From the NCBI GenBank assembly GCA_003165335.1, contig PLTD01000175.1, positions 1-64,000 on the forward strand: 64,000 nucleotides of DNA, in the 5' to 3' direction. This DNA comes from Rhodospirillales bacterium. Its GTDB lineage: Bacteria > Pseudomonadota > Alphaproteobacteria > BOG-932 > Roseiterribacteraceae. Shown piece by piece: positions 1-8,591 of this stretch (positions are counted from its first letter, which is position 1; every line of letters begins with the position of its first letter). Both the position numbers and the translations under genes were made by a program. The notes under the pieces are model-generated. The model made no database searches. It had not been told where the DNA came from and was given only the letters and a program-made list of their open reading frames with translations.

Positions 1-207
1 TTCAGCCGGGGGAAGATGTTAAAATTCTTCAAATCGAACAGATGGCCGGCCAGGCCGGTTGATCGCGCCGGTTCCTGGGGCTCAAAGGTAACTCACCCGC
101 CAAGGCATCGCGTTGTCGATCTCCCCTCAGGGTGGGCGAAGGGGTCAGGGGCTTATGGCGTTTGCGCAGACGCTTGCAGCCCTTCCAAAGGCCACTAAAC
201 TCCGCTT

Positions 208-966
208 ATGAGCAAAGCAGCAGTTATCACCGGCGCGGCGAAGCGTGTCGGGCGGGTTATCGCCGTCGAACTGGCCAGGGCCGGGTACGATATCGCCATC
301 CATTTTCATGGGTCGCAGGCCGAGGCCGAGACCTTGGCGCAGGAGATCGAGGGGATCGGGCGGCGGGCCGCGCTGATCCGGGCCGATTTGGCCGACGAAG
401 CGGCGGTCGAAGCCATTCTGCCCGAGGCGGTCCGGCAATTGGGCCCGGTTACGGCACTGGTCAATAATGCCAGCCTGTTCGAGAGGGACGAGGCGCTCGA
501 CGTCACCCGCGAAGGCTGGGACAGGCAGATGGCGGTCAATCTGCGGGCGCCGTTCGTGCTGATGCAGGGGTTCGCGCGGCTTCTGCCGGCGCAGGGCGAG
601 GGGGCAATCGTCAATCTGCTGGATCAGCGGGTGTGGAATCTGACGCCCTATTTCGTCAGCTATACGGTCTCCAAGGCCGGGTTATGGACGCTCACCCAGA
701 CGATGGCTCTGGCGCTGGCGCCGCGCATCAGGGTGAATGCGGTCGGCCCCGGTCCGATCCTGCCGAACGACAACCAAAGTGCCGCTCAGTTCCGGACCCA
801 TTGGTCCAGCCTGCCCTTGCCGCGGATCATACAGCCGCAGGAGGTGGCCAGAACGGTCCGGTTTCTGATCGAATCGCCGGCGCTGACCGGTCAGATGATT
901 GCGGTGGACGGCGGAGAGCATCTGGCCTGGGCGCAACCCAAGCGTGGGGTGGTTCCACCCGAATAG
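208..966 (+). CDS. SDR family oxidoreductase, FolM/pteridine-reductase-like
   Basis: A 252-residue short-chain dehydrogenase/reductase, predicted to be a soluble NAD(P)H-dependent carbonyl or pteridine reductase. The N-terminal nucleotide-binding motif is TGAAKRVG; the TGxxxRxG form, with Arg in the glycine-rich loop, is typical of FolM and pteridine reductases and suggests NADPH. The VNNAS segment lies near residue 90, and the catalytic YTVSK (YxxxK) near residue 153. The C-terminal GQMIAVDGG motif is the usual SDR ending. Length fits the family. The ATG has only a weak ribosome site. It is followed by a 400-base AT-rich gap before uvrC, so it is probably a separate transcript. The substrate is inferred, not shown. 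Confidence 0.85.
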   Translation: MSKAAVITGAAKRVGRVIAVELARAGYDIAIHFHGSQAEAETLAQEIEGIGRRAALIRADLADEAAVEAILPEAVRQLGPVTALVNNASLFERDEALDVTREGWDRQMAVNLRAPFVLMQGFARLLPAQGEGAIVNLLDQRVWNLTPYFVSYTVSKAGLWTLTQTMALALAPRIRVNAVGPGPILPNDNQSAAQFRTHWSSLPLPRIIQPQEVARTVRFLIESPALTGQMIAVDGGEHLAWAQPKRGVVPPE

Positions 967-973
967 GACGATT

Positions 974-998
974 GAACAAAATAAATGTAATTTTGTTC
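974..998 (+). terminator. Inverted repeat downstream of the SDR gene
   Basis: GAACAAAAT, a 7-base loop, then ATTTTGTTC form a perfect 9-bp stem starting 8 bases after the SDR stop codon. The position fits a transcription terminator. However, the stem is AT-rich and the nearest T-run comes about ten bases later, so it could instead be a protein-binding site. Confidence 0.35.
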
Positions 999-1276
999 CG
1001 ATCTACGCTTTTTTATGTAGTCCAATGGGATAGAGCAGGTCGTTGCCATAGAGCCGCATATACCGCATCGCAAAAGTTGTGCACAAGACAATCGGATTCC
1101 CGCAGAGGCCAAATCCGGCGATTAAAATTAATTGCGGGTAAAGTTCGAAATGCGATTGACTTTCAATTACCTAAACAAAACAGATGGTTACAAGAAGTGC
1201 CTAAATTTTGGGCAAACCATTCAATTGCTTGATTCCCCGCGGGTTGCGGATTGCGGGCGATATATTACCCACATAG

Positions 1277-1285
1277 TTATCCACA
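1277..1285 (+). promoter_or_regulatory. Consensus DnaA box TTATCCACA
   Basis: TTATCCACA matches the DnaA 9-mer consensus exactly. It starts 4 bases after a one-mismatch copy (TTACCCACA) and lies about 80 bases upstream of the uvrC start. The left arm TATCCAC pairs with GTGGATA at 1292-1298. A single 9-mer can occur by chance; the pair in an AT-rich spacer is what makes it worth recording. Confidence 0.35.
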
Positions 1286-1367
1286 GTTTCCGTGGATAGA
1301 TGTCTGAAGGGCTCGGAACGCCTAGGGTTGGGTTGCGCCGACCGGTTTTTCGAGCGAGAAAACGCCC

Positions 1368-3275
1368 ATGTCACCGAATAAGACTCCCGCAGCCTCCACG
1401 ATCAACGGCATCGACGTGATCCGCGACTTCGCCAAGGCGCTGCCAAATGCGCCCGGCGTCTATCGCATGATGAACGGCGGCGGGGACGTGCTCTATGTCG
1501 GCAAGGCGCGCAGCCTGAAAAAGCGGGTGACGACCTATACCCAGCCGGCGAAGCTGCCGATCCGCATCCAGCGGATGGTGCACGAGACCCGCACCATGGA
1601 GTTCGTGCGGACCCGCAGCGAGGTCGAGGCCCTGCTGCTGGAATCGAATCTGATCAAGCGGCTGAAGCCGCGGTACAATGTGTCGCTGCGCGACGACAAG
1701 TCGTTCCCCTATATCGAGCTGAGTTCCACTCATGCATTTCCGCGGCTGTCCAAGCATCGCGGCAGCCGTGCGGAAGGCACCTATTACGGCCCCTTCGCCT
1801 CGGCCGGGGCGGTGGACCGCACGATCGTGGCGCTGCAGCGGGCCTTTATGATCCGCAGCTGCGCCGACACGGTGTTCTCCACCCGGTCGCGCCCCTGCCT
1901 GCAGTATCAGATCAAGCGCTGCACGGCGCCTTGCGTCGGGCTGGTGACGCCGGAGTCTTACGGGGCGCAGATCGAGGAGGTGAAAGGCTTCCTGGCGGGC
2001 AACAGCCGGGACGTGCAGGCCAGTTTCGTGCGCGAGATGAAGGAGGCGTCGGACAGTCTGGACTTCGAGCGGGCTGCTCGGTTCCGCGACCGGATCCGGG
2101 CGTTGGCCTCGATCCAGGCGCATCAGGACATCAACAGCGCGGATCTGGGCGACGCCGACGTGATTGCCGCCTATCAGGACGGGGGACAGACCTGCATCCA
2201 GGTCTTCTTCTTCCGCGCCGGGCGCAACTACGGCAACCGGCCCTATTTCCCCGCGCACGACCACAGCGTGCCGGTGGAGGAGGTGCTGGCCGCCTTTATC
2301 GCCCAGTTCTATGAGGATAAGGCTCCGCCCAAGCTGGTGCTGCTCAGCCGCGAGATCCCCGAACAGGCGCTGATCGCCGAGGCTCTGGCGGTCAGGGCGG
2401 GGCGCAAGGTCGAGTTGACCGCGCCTCAGCGGGGCGACAAGAAGCGGCTGATCGAACATGCGCTGACCAATGCCCGCGAGGCGCACGGTCGGCGTATGGT
2501 GGAAAGCGCCTCGCAGCGCGACCTGCTGAAAAAGCTGGGCGAGGCCTTCGGTATGGACGGGCCGCCGGAGCGGATCGAGGTTTACGACAACAGCCATATC
2601 CAGGGCGCCCATGCGGTGGGCGCGATGATCGTGGCCGGGCCCGAAGGCTTCATCAAGAACGCCTATCGCAAGTTCAATATGAAGGCCCCGCTGACCCCCG
2701 GCGACGATTACGCGATGATGCATGAGATGTTGACCCGGCGCTTTGCCCGGGCCGTCAGAGAGGATCAGGGCGAGGGCGAGAACGCGTCGGAGAGCAGCGG
2801 CGCGGCCTGGCCGGACCTGGTTCTGATCGACGGCGGACAGGGGCAGCTGCAGGTGGCGCTGGATGTCATCGCCGAGCTTGCCATCGCAGCGCCGCCGCCC
2901 ATCGTCGGTATCGCCAAGGGGCCGGACCGCGATGCCGGGCGGGAGAAATTCTTCATGGTGGATGCAGAGGGAAAGATCAGGCCGCCCTTCACCATGACGC
3001 CCAACGACCCGGTGCTCTTCTTCCTGCAGCGGCTGCGGGACGAATCACACCGCTTCGCGATCGGCACCCATCGGGCCAAGCGGCAGAAGGCGATCGGCGT
3101 GTCGCCGCTGGACGAGATCGCCGGCATCGGCCCGTCGCGTAAGCGCGCGCTGCTTCATCACTTCGGTTCGGCCAGGGCGGTGGGTAATGCCGGGCTGGAA
3201 GACCTGCTGGGGGTGACGGGGATATCCAAGTCGGTCGCGCAGAAGGTCTATGACCATTTTCACTCTCGCCCATAG
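1368..3275 (+). CDS. uvrC: Excinuclease ABC subunit C (UvrC)
   Basis: The dual-incision nuclease of nucleotide excision repair, acting with UvrA and UvrB in the cytoplasm. The 635 residues show the GIY-YIG domain at the N terminus (PGVYRMM...VLYVGKA, residues about 28-50), a UVR motif that binds UvrB near residues 220-255 (SLDFERAARFRDRI), an RNase H/EndoV-like second nuclease domain (IEVYDNSHIQG near 405, then the LVLIDGGQGQL segment), and C-terminal helix-hairpin-helix repeats (IAGIGPSRKRALL). Length is normal. The 3' end overlaps the convergent DUF1643 gene by 16 bases. A 450-residue antisense ORF over it is a shadow. Confidence 0.98.
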   Translation: MSPNKTPAASTINGIDVIRDFAKALPNAPGVYRMMNGGGDVLYVGKARSLKKRVTTYTQPAKLPIRIQRMVHETRTMEFVRTRSEVEALLLESNLIKRLKPRYNVSLRDDKSFPYIELSSTHAFPRLSKHRGSRAEGTYYGPFASAGAVDRTIVALQRAFMIRSCADTVFSTRSRPCLQYQIKRCTAPCVGLVTPESYGAQIEEVKGFLAGNSRDVQASFVREMKEASDSLDFERAARFRDRIRALASIQAHQDINSADLGDADVIAAYQDGGQTCIQVFFFRAGRNYGNRPYFPAHDHSVPVEEVLAAFIAQFYEDKAPPKLVLLSREIPEQALIAEALAVRAGRKVELTAPQRGDKKRLIEHALTNAREAHGRRMVESASQRDLLKKLGEAFGMDGPPERIEVYDNSHIQGAHAVGAMIVAGPEGFIKNAYRKFNMKAPLTPGDDYAMMHEMLTRRFARAVREDQGEGENASESSGAAWPDLVLIDGGQGQLQVALDVIAELAIAAPPPIVGIAKGPDRDAGREKFFMVDAEGKIRPPFTMTPNDPVLFFLQRLRDESHRFAIGTHRAKRQKAIGVSPLDEIAGIGPSRKRALLHHFGSARAVGNAGLEDLLGVTGISKSVAQKVYDHFHSRP

Positions 3276-3757
3276 GGGATCGGAGTCCGGTCATAGGACA
3301 GATAGAGGGGATGGGCGGGCTCTCCGGCGCGGGTTACGCCGAGGCAGTGGAGGCTGCGAGGCCCGAGCAGGGTGAGGACCGCCTGGGCGCGTGCGTGGAG
3401 CGTTCCCAGTGCACCCCAGGCGCACAGGACCATATCGGCCCCAGCGGCGCTCTGAAGCAGCCTGGCGTCGTTCTGCGGGCCGACTGGGTCCTCGGCGATG
3501 CGCAGGGCCTTGGGGTAGGGCGAACTCAACGCGAAGAGATTGGCCACCTCCATCCGTCCGAACCCCCAGGCGGCCGAGCGCCGCTCGCAGCGCTCGATCG
3601 TCGGGTCGTTGTTGCCCAGGTGATCGGCGCGGGAGGGATTTAACATGATCCACAGGATCGTGCCATCACCATTGCCCCAGGTACGCCAGAGGCTGTATCG
3701 ATAGAGGCCGCAGGGTGAATAGGCCGCTCCGAAGCGTCGGTCATCCATCTGCGGCAC
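3260..3757 (-). CDS. DUF1643 domain-containing protein
   Basis: A 165-residue protein recognised as the DUF1643 family, whose function is not established. The sequence shows the family's conserved core: YRYSLWRTWG, then ILWIMLNPSRADHLGNNDPTIER, a RMEVANLFALSSP segment, and a C-terminal LHCLGVTRAGEPAHPLYL. There is no signal peptide or membrane segment. It runs convergently into uvrC with a 16-base overlap, so each gene's end lies in the other's coding DNA. Members are often single genes without conserved operon partners, so context gives no functional clue here. Confidence 0.88.
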   Translation of the reverse strand: MPQMDDRRFGAAYSPCGLYRYSLWRTWGNGDGTILWIMLNPSRADHLGNNDPTIERCERRSAAWGFGRMEVANLFALSSPYPKALRIAEDPVGPQNDARLLQSAAGADMVLCAWGALGTLHARAQAVLTLLGPRSLHCLGVTRAGEPAHPLYLSYDRTPIPYGRE

Positions 3758-3871
3758 CGAGGGAGTGGGGTTGGGGCAATCCTGCCTGTAGCCAAAGGAT
3801 ACCCGACCGGCTATTGGCTATAGCAACGATAGAAATTGGTAGTCCGCGAACCATGTCGACACGATAACGCC

Positions 3872-4408
3872 ATGTCTACCAATATACCCAATCTGCTGAC
3901 CGTCGGCAGGATCGCGCTCATCCTCCCTTTTGCGATTCTGTTTTTCCACGGTTCCCAGATCACCCGCTGGGAGTCGCTCGCGCTCTTCCTGCTTGCGGCG
4001 GCGACCGATTGGTTCGACGGCTATATGGCGCGCCGTCTCAACCAGGGGTCGACGCTGGGCCGGATGCTGGACCCGATCGCCGACAAGCTGCTGGTTGCGG
4101 CGGCGATCATTCTGCTGGTCGCAACGGGGGGCATCACAGGCTGGCCGATTGCCGCGGCTTTGGCCATTTTGATGCGGGAGATCGCCGTGTCGGGGTTTCG
4201 CGAACATCTGGCGCCGCTGGGTGTAATCGTTCCGGTCAGCCGACTAGCCAAATGGAAGACGGCGAGCCAGTTGGTGGCGATGGTGGTACTGATCGCCCCG
4301 GTCGAAAGGCTGCAGCCCTTCGGCGTCGCGCTGCTGTGGATTGCAGCGGCAGTGACGGTGGTGACCGGCTGGAACTATTTTAGGGCGACGGTGAAAAGCC
4401 TCGGCTGA
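3872..4408 (+). CDS. pgsA: CDP-diacylglycerol--glycerol-3-phosphate 3-phosphatidyltransferase
   Basis: Makes phosphatidylglycerol phosphate from CDP-diacylglycerol and glycerol 3-phosphate in the inner membrane, the committed step to phosphatidylglycerol and cardiolipin. The CDP-alcohol phosphotransferase signature DG(x)2AR(x)8G(x)3D(x)3D is intact in FDGYMARRLNQGSTLGRMLD, then PIADK. Several hydrophobic segments span the 178 residues. I chose the ATG at 3872 (MSTNIPNLLTVGR, the usual PgsA start) over the upstream TTG at 3836. It ends directly against the convergent glycosyltransferase, with no spacer between the two stop codons. Confidence 0.96.
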   Translation: MSTNIPNLLTVGRIALILPFAILFFHGSQITRWESLALFLLAAATDWFDGYMARRLNQGSTLGRMLDPIADKLLVAAAIILLVATGGITGWPIAAALAILMREIAVSGFREHLAPLGVIVPVSRLAKWKTASQLVAMVVLIAPVERLQPFGVALLWIAAAVTVVTGWNYFRATVKSLG

Positions 4409-7141
4409 TCACTCAGCTGCGGAGGCCGCACCTTCGGGGTGGGGCGCGGGGCGGTTGAACAGCATCGGCAGTGCGTTGCACATCGAAGTGATGAGCGCAG
4501 CCGCGAAGGGTAGGGCCTGAACCAGAACGGCCGTGCTCCACAGCAGCGCCTCCTGATTCTGCATCGTGAAGTTCCACAAAACGGCGATTGCAACCGCTAC
4601 GAGCATTACCAACCAGATGATCTCGTCGCGGGCCATCAGGAAGCCTTGCATCAATGCCGGCTGGTCGGCGCATTTGGGCGTCCGCACGAACGGCCGGCCC
4701 GAGGTGAATATGCCCTGCCAGATCGCCCGGCCGACGGTGTGGGTTAGCGCCATTCCGGCGATGGCCGCGCCGACCTTCTGCAGCGGGCTGCATTTGATGC
4801 GCACTGTATAGACCCAGAAGCCGGCGATCAGCTTGAAGGAGAAGGCCAGGATGGTCGGGATCATGAAGGCCATCGGCGGGAAGCCGAATTGCTCGCCCAC
4901 GACATGTTCGATCTGGAAGTAGATCGGGTGATCCGGCTTGTAGTTGTCACCCCACATCCGGGTGCCGAGCCAGTCGAAGAACGGGTAGGAAAGCATCCCC
5001 AGAGACCAGACGATGGAGGCGGCGGAAAACAACAGGTGAGCGGCGTCGGCGAACCAAGGTATCCACCCGGCGACGAAGTGGTAGCGTTGGCCGGGGGTCA
5101 GCACCTTGCTGCCGGGCAGGAAATTGCGCCAATGGTGCTTCATAATCTGCACCGCGCCATAGGCCCAGCGGTGACGCTGGGTCTTATAGGCTGAGAAGCT
5201 GTCGGGGATAAAGCCGCGGCCGAAGCTGTCGGGCGCATAGAGCGCCTCCCAGCCTTGCTCGAACATCGTCAGCCCCAGGTCGGCATCCTCGGTGATACAC
5301 CATTCGGCCCAACCGCCGGCCTGCTCAAGCGCAGTTCTGCGCATCATCGTCATCGTCCCGTGCTGGATGATGGCGTTGCGCTCGTTGCGGGTGATCATGC
5401 CGATATTGAAGAAGCCGGCATATTCCCAGTTGCACATCGTCTTGAAGAGATCGCCCTTCCAGTCGCGGTAATCCTGCGGCGACTGGACCAACCCGACCTT
5501 CGGATTGGCGAAATGCGGTACCATTGCCGACAGCCAGTCCGGGTCGACTGTATAGTCGCTGTCGATGACGGCGACGATTTCGGTGTCCGAAGCGCTCTCG
5601 CGCAACGCGAAATTGAGCGCACCCGCCTTGAATCCGGGCCAGTTGGCCAGATGAAAAAAGCGGAAGCGCGAACCCAGCGTGGCGCAATGCGCCTCCAGCG
5701 GCCGCCAAACGGCCTCGTCCTTGGTGTTGTTATCGATCACCAGCACTTCGAAATTATCGTAGTCGAGGCGGGCCAGCGCATCGAGCGTTTCGATGACCAT
5801 GTGGGGCGGCTCATTATAGCACGGGACATGGACCGAGACCTTTGGCCCGCCCACCATCGGCATGCCGCGGCGCGGTTTGATCAGCCGGCGCCAGTTCGAC
5901 CGGAACAGCAACTCGGTGATCTCAAGCCCGTCCGACAGGATGACGCCGAACAGGATGACTTGCATGCTGATCATCACGTACCAGACGGCACGCAGGCCAG
6001 GGTCATAGGCGGCCTGGTTGACCTGGAACCAAGTCCAGACCAGTAGCGAGGCCACCGCCTGAATCAGAAGCGGGAAGAAGATCAGCCCGCCGGCATTGAT
6101 GTCTTTGCGACGCCATAGGAACCACCCTACGATCGGCAGGGCCAGCAACGAGGAATAGCCGCAGAGTTCCTTCCAGTTGCGGATCTCGACCAGCGATCCG
6201 GTCATCGCGAATTTTGGATTGCGCTGGGCATCGAACAGTCCCCAGCTGTAAGCCTGTTCGTCGGCGCGCTTCCAAGGCTGGTCGAATGCTTCCACCACAT
6301 TATAGCCAGGTATGCCCTGGATCGGTTCGTCCAGCAGTTCCTCGCGAGCCCGGTTGAGGAAGTTGCGGATGAAGGTGGCCTGGTTGACCTGCGACGGCTC
6401 GGCTCCGCCTAGCCAGGGACCGTCGGACGGCCAGCCGACTTCGCCCAGGATGATTGGCTTGCCGGGATATTTGTCCGCGAGCATCTTGCGCACTTTGAAG
6501 ATCTGGTCGATTGCCTGATCGACCGGGATGCTGTCCCAATAGGGAAGGATGTGGACGCAGATGAAATCGCTTGCAGCGACCAACTCCGGGTGAGCCAGCC
6601 AGGCAGCGCTATTGTCGCAGGTGAAGACCGGGATCTTTCCCCAGCGCCTGTTGCGTGTGGAATCCCGAACTTTCTTGATCATAGAGATCAGTTGGTCGGC
6701 GGTCAGGCCGTTAGTCAGAATTTGCTCATTGCCGACGATCAGCGCCTTTACATCCTTATTGCGCTTGGCGATGTCGATCAGGCTGGAGAGCTCCAAGTCG
6801 TCATGATTGGGGCCATCTTTGTCGCCGTTGACGGCGGCGCCGGCGATGACATTAAGCTCGTATTTTGCTGCGATCCGCGGGATGTTCTCGAAACCATTCA
6901 AGGCGTCGTAAGTCCGAACGCCGTCGGCGATACGCGAAACGAGCGCCATGTCGTGATCGATCTGATCGACGCTGGGATATTTCTTGTCGTGCGGCGATTG
7001 GTCTGCCTGATAGGGCGTGAAGGATACGCTCGCGATCATTCCGTCCCAGGACCGCTGAGCCACCGGGCGGTTCAGCAGATACCAGGCAGCGAAGTTGACG
7101 GCGATTACGATCGCCAGAGCCGCTAACGCCTTTATGCGCAT
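4409..7141 (-). CDS. Membrane beta-glucan synthase: GH17 domain fused to GT2 glycosyltransferase
   Basis: A two-enzyme fusion of about 910 residues. After an N-terminal membrane anchor, residues about 35-310 form a GH17 (beta-1,3-glucanase-like) domain with both expected acids: VGNEQIL (acid/base) and LGEVGWPS (nucleophile). Transmembrane helices follow, then a processive GT2 domain with HVPCYNEPP, DSDYTVD, TEDADLG and QRHRWAYG (the D, DxD, TED and QxxRW motifs), and C-terminal membrane helices. The same architecture occurs in the NdvB-type synthases of Pseudomonas and Bradyrhizobium, where the GH17 domain acts as a periplasmic glucan transglycosylase; a periplasmic or exported beta-1,3/1,6-glucan product is inferred. 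I prefer the ATG at 7141; a GTG at 7168 adds nine residues. It is a single gene. Confidence 0.9.
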   Translation of the reverse strand: MRIKALAALAIVIAVNFAAWYLLNRPVAQRSWDGMIASVSFTPYQADQSPHDKKYPSVDQIDHDMALVSRIADGVRTYDALNGFENIPRIAAKYELNVIAGAAVNGDKDGPNHDDLELSSLIDIAKRNKDVKALIVGNEQILTNGLTADQLISMIKKVRDSTRNRRWGKIPVFTCDNSAAWLAHPELVAASDFICVHILPYWDSIPVDQAIDQIFKVRKMLADKYPGKPIILGEVGWPSDGPWLGGAEPSQVNQATFIRNFLNRAREELLDEPIQGIPGYNVVEAFDQPWKRADEQAYSWGLFDAQRNPKFAMTGSLVEIRNWKELCGYSSLLALPIVGWFLWRRKDINAGGLIFFPLLIQAVASLLVWTWFQVNQAAYDPGLRAVWYVMISMQVILFGVILSDGLEITELLFRSNWRRLIKPRRGMPMVGGPKVSVHVPCYNEPPHMVIETLDALARLDYDNFEVLVIDNNTKDEAVWRPLEAHCATLGSRFRFFHLANWPGFKAGALNFALRESASDTEIVAVIDSDYTVDPDWLSAMVPHFANPKVGLVQSPQDYRDWKGDLFKTMCNWEYAGFFNIGMITRNERNAIIQHGTMTMMRRTALEQAGGWAEWCITEDADLGLTMFEQGWEALYAPDSFGRGFIPDSFSAYKTQRHRWAYGAVQIMKHHWRNFLPGSKVLTPGQRYHFVAGWIPWFADAAHLLFSAASIVWSLGMLSYPFFDWLGTRMWGDNYKPDHPIYFQIEHVVGEQFGFPPMAFMIPTILAFSFKLIAGFWVYTVRIKCSPLQKVGAAIAGMALTHTVGRAIWQGIFTSGRPFVRTPKCADQPALMQGFLMARDEIIWLVMLVAVAIAVLWNFTMQNQEALLWSTAVLVQALPFAAALITSMCNALPMLFNRPAPHPEGAASAAE

Positions 7142-7262
7142 GTAAGTTCTATAGTTGACACCGACCACCCCGTTTCAATGAAAACCGCGTAGATTCTAGG
7201 GCCGGAACGATTACAACCGCATTATGGCGAATGATGGGCGGATTGAACACGGCAGAGTGCCT

Positions 7263-8591
7263 CTAAGTCTCGACAATCTCGTAGAGAAACCCTGCTTCCC
7301 CAATTTTCTGCCCGACAGAATCGCGGTGATGCGCATCGCGCGTTTCCACTGTGATATCCACAACCGCGTTCTTGGCTGAAATCGCAGTCGATAGGCGGTT
7401 GTGCAGGACTTCAATGATATTGCCTCCCGCCTCGCCGATCACGGTGGCGATCTTTGCGAGCGAGCCTGGGCGGTCGGTGAGTTCGACATGGAACACAGAT
7501 ATCCTGCCGCCGCGCGACAGTTCGCGTAAAATGACCGATGCCAGGAGCCGGGAGTCTATGTTGCCGGCTGTAAGGACCAGCCCGACTTTGCGCCCGTGAA
7601 ACCGCTCTGGATTTTGCAGCAACGCCGCCAAACCTGCCGCAGCAGCGCCTTCAACCACCGTCTTTTCGACTTCCAATAAAAGCGCAACCGCGTGTTCGAT
7701 GGCAGCCTCATCGACCAGGAATATTTCACTGACCAGAGCGGCAATGATCTTTTTAGTGCGATCGGAAACGTTCTGGACTGCGATACCCTCGGCAACTGTC
7801 GCGCCGCCCGATGGGCCTGTTTCGCCGCGGATGGCACGGTACATGGACGGATAGAGCGCTGTCTGGACACCGACAATGTCGATTTCGGGCTTCTTTGCCT
7901 TAGCTGCAGTCGCAATGCCTGCGATCAGACCGCCGCCACCGATTGGAACAATGATCGTGTCGAGCTCTGGTGCCTTTTCCAGCATTTCCAATGCGACCGT
8001 GCCCTGTCCGGCAATGATCTTTGCGTCGTCATAGGGGTGAACGAAGGTCAGCTCTTCCTCGGCACAGAGGCTCTCTGCAAATCGCTGTGCGTCGGCCAGC
8101 ATTTCGCCTTCGACGATCACGCGAGCGCCATGATCGCGTGTATGCTGGATCTTGTTGAACGGCGTACCCGCGGGCATCACGATCGTGGCCGGTATGCCAA
8201 GACGCTCTGCGTGATAGGCGACACCCTGCGCATGATTGCCGGCGGACATCGCGATCACCCCTTTGGAGCGCTCCTGCTGCGTCAGACTCAGCAGCTTGTT
8301 TAGCGCGCCGCGTTCTTTAAACGAGGCGGTGAACTGCAGATTCTCGAATTTCAGCCAAACGTCACAGCCAGCGATGCTGGATAGGGTCCGCGACAGTCGC
8401 ATCGGCGTTCGCATGACTTGCCCATCGATCGCCGAGGCAGCTTGTTCGACATCGGCGAGAGTGACGGGATCGTCTGCGGACGCGGCGACTTTATGCCTCC
8501 GCGGTCTTAGCCGCCCGTTTGCGCATATTGGGGTCGAGTTCGCGCTTACGCAGCCGGATAGACTTTGGAGTAACTTCGACCAGCTCATCAT
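7263..8591 (-). CDS. ilvA: Threonine ammonia-lyase (threonine deaminase)
   Basis: A PLP enzyme converting threonine to 2-oxobutyrate, the entry to isoleucine synthesis, and also used in threonine breakdown. The PLP lysine lies in TASFKERGALNKL, the Asn-containing AMSAGNHAQGVAYH segment follows, and the phosphate-binding glycine loop is PIGGGGLIAG. The C terminus carries an ACT-like regulatory domain (ISVFHVELTDRPGSLAKI). The true start is unclear. The conserved protein seems to begin around PVTLADVEQAA, where no ATG, GTG or TTG exists. The only in-frame ATGs upstream (8591, 8588) lie inside typA and would give a roughly 101-base same-strand overlap and an atypical leader of about 40 residues. 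Confidence 0.93.
   Translation of the reverse strand: MMSWSKLLQSLSGCVSANSTPICANGRLRPRRHKVAASADDPVTLADVEQAASAIDGQVMRTPMRLSRTLSSIAGCDVWLKFENLQFTASFKERGALNKLLSLTQQERSKGVIAMSAGNHAQGVAYHAERLGIPATIVMPAGTPFNKIQHTRDHGARVIVEGEMLADAQRFAESLCAEEELTFVHPYDDAKIIAGQGTVALEMLEKAPELDTIIVPIGGGGLIAGIATAAKAKKPEIDIVGVQTALYPSMYRAIRGETGPSGGATVAEGIAVQNVSDRTKKIIAALVSEIFLVDEAAIEHAVALLLEVEKTVVEGAAAAGLAALLQNPERFHGRKVGLVLTAGNIDSRLLASVILRELSRGGRISVFHVELTDRPGSLAKIATVIGEAGGNIIEVLHNRLSTAISAKNAVVDITVETRDAHHRDSVGQKIGEAGFLYEIVET

Larger units (their letters stand above)
967..1367. other. AT-rich intergenic region with DnaA-box-like sites
   Basis: This 400-base gap between the SDR gene and uvrC holds no credible gene and is visibly more AT-rich than its surroundings. 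It contains a 9+9 bp inverted repeat just after the SDR stop, the palindrome TTGTGCACAA near 1077, a near DnaA box TTACCCACA (1265-1273), and a perfect box TTATCCACA (1277-1285) that is also the left arm of a 7-bp inverted repeat. It presumably carries the uvrC promoter. An origin-like or DnaA-regulated role is speculative. Confidence 0.5.

Noticed and set aside
1371-2723. 450-residue antisense ORF across uvrC
   Set aside because: It lies opposite the conserved UvrC frame, shows no domain, and is low-complexity in Arg/His/Gly as antisense frames of GC-rich genes are.
5255-6046. 263-residue plus-strand ORF inside the glycosyltransferase gene
   Set aside because: Antisense to conserved GT2 motifs; no recognisable domain or ribosome site.
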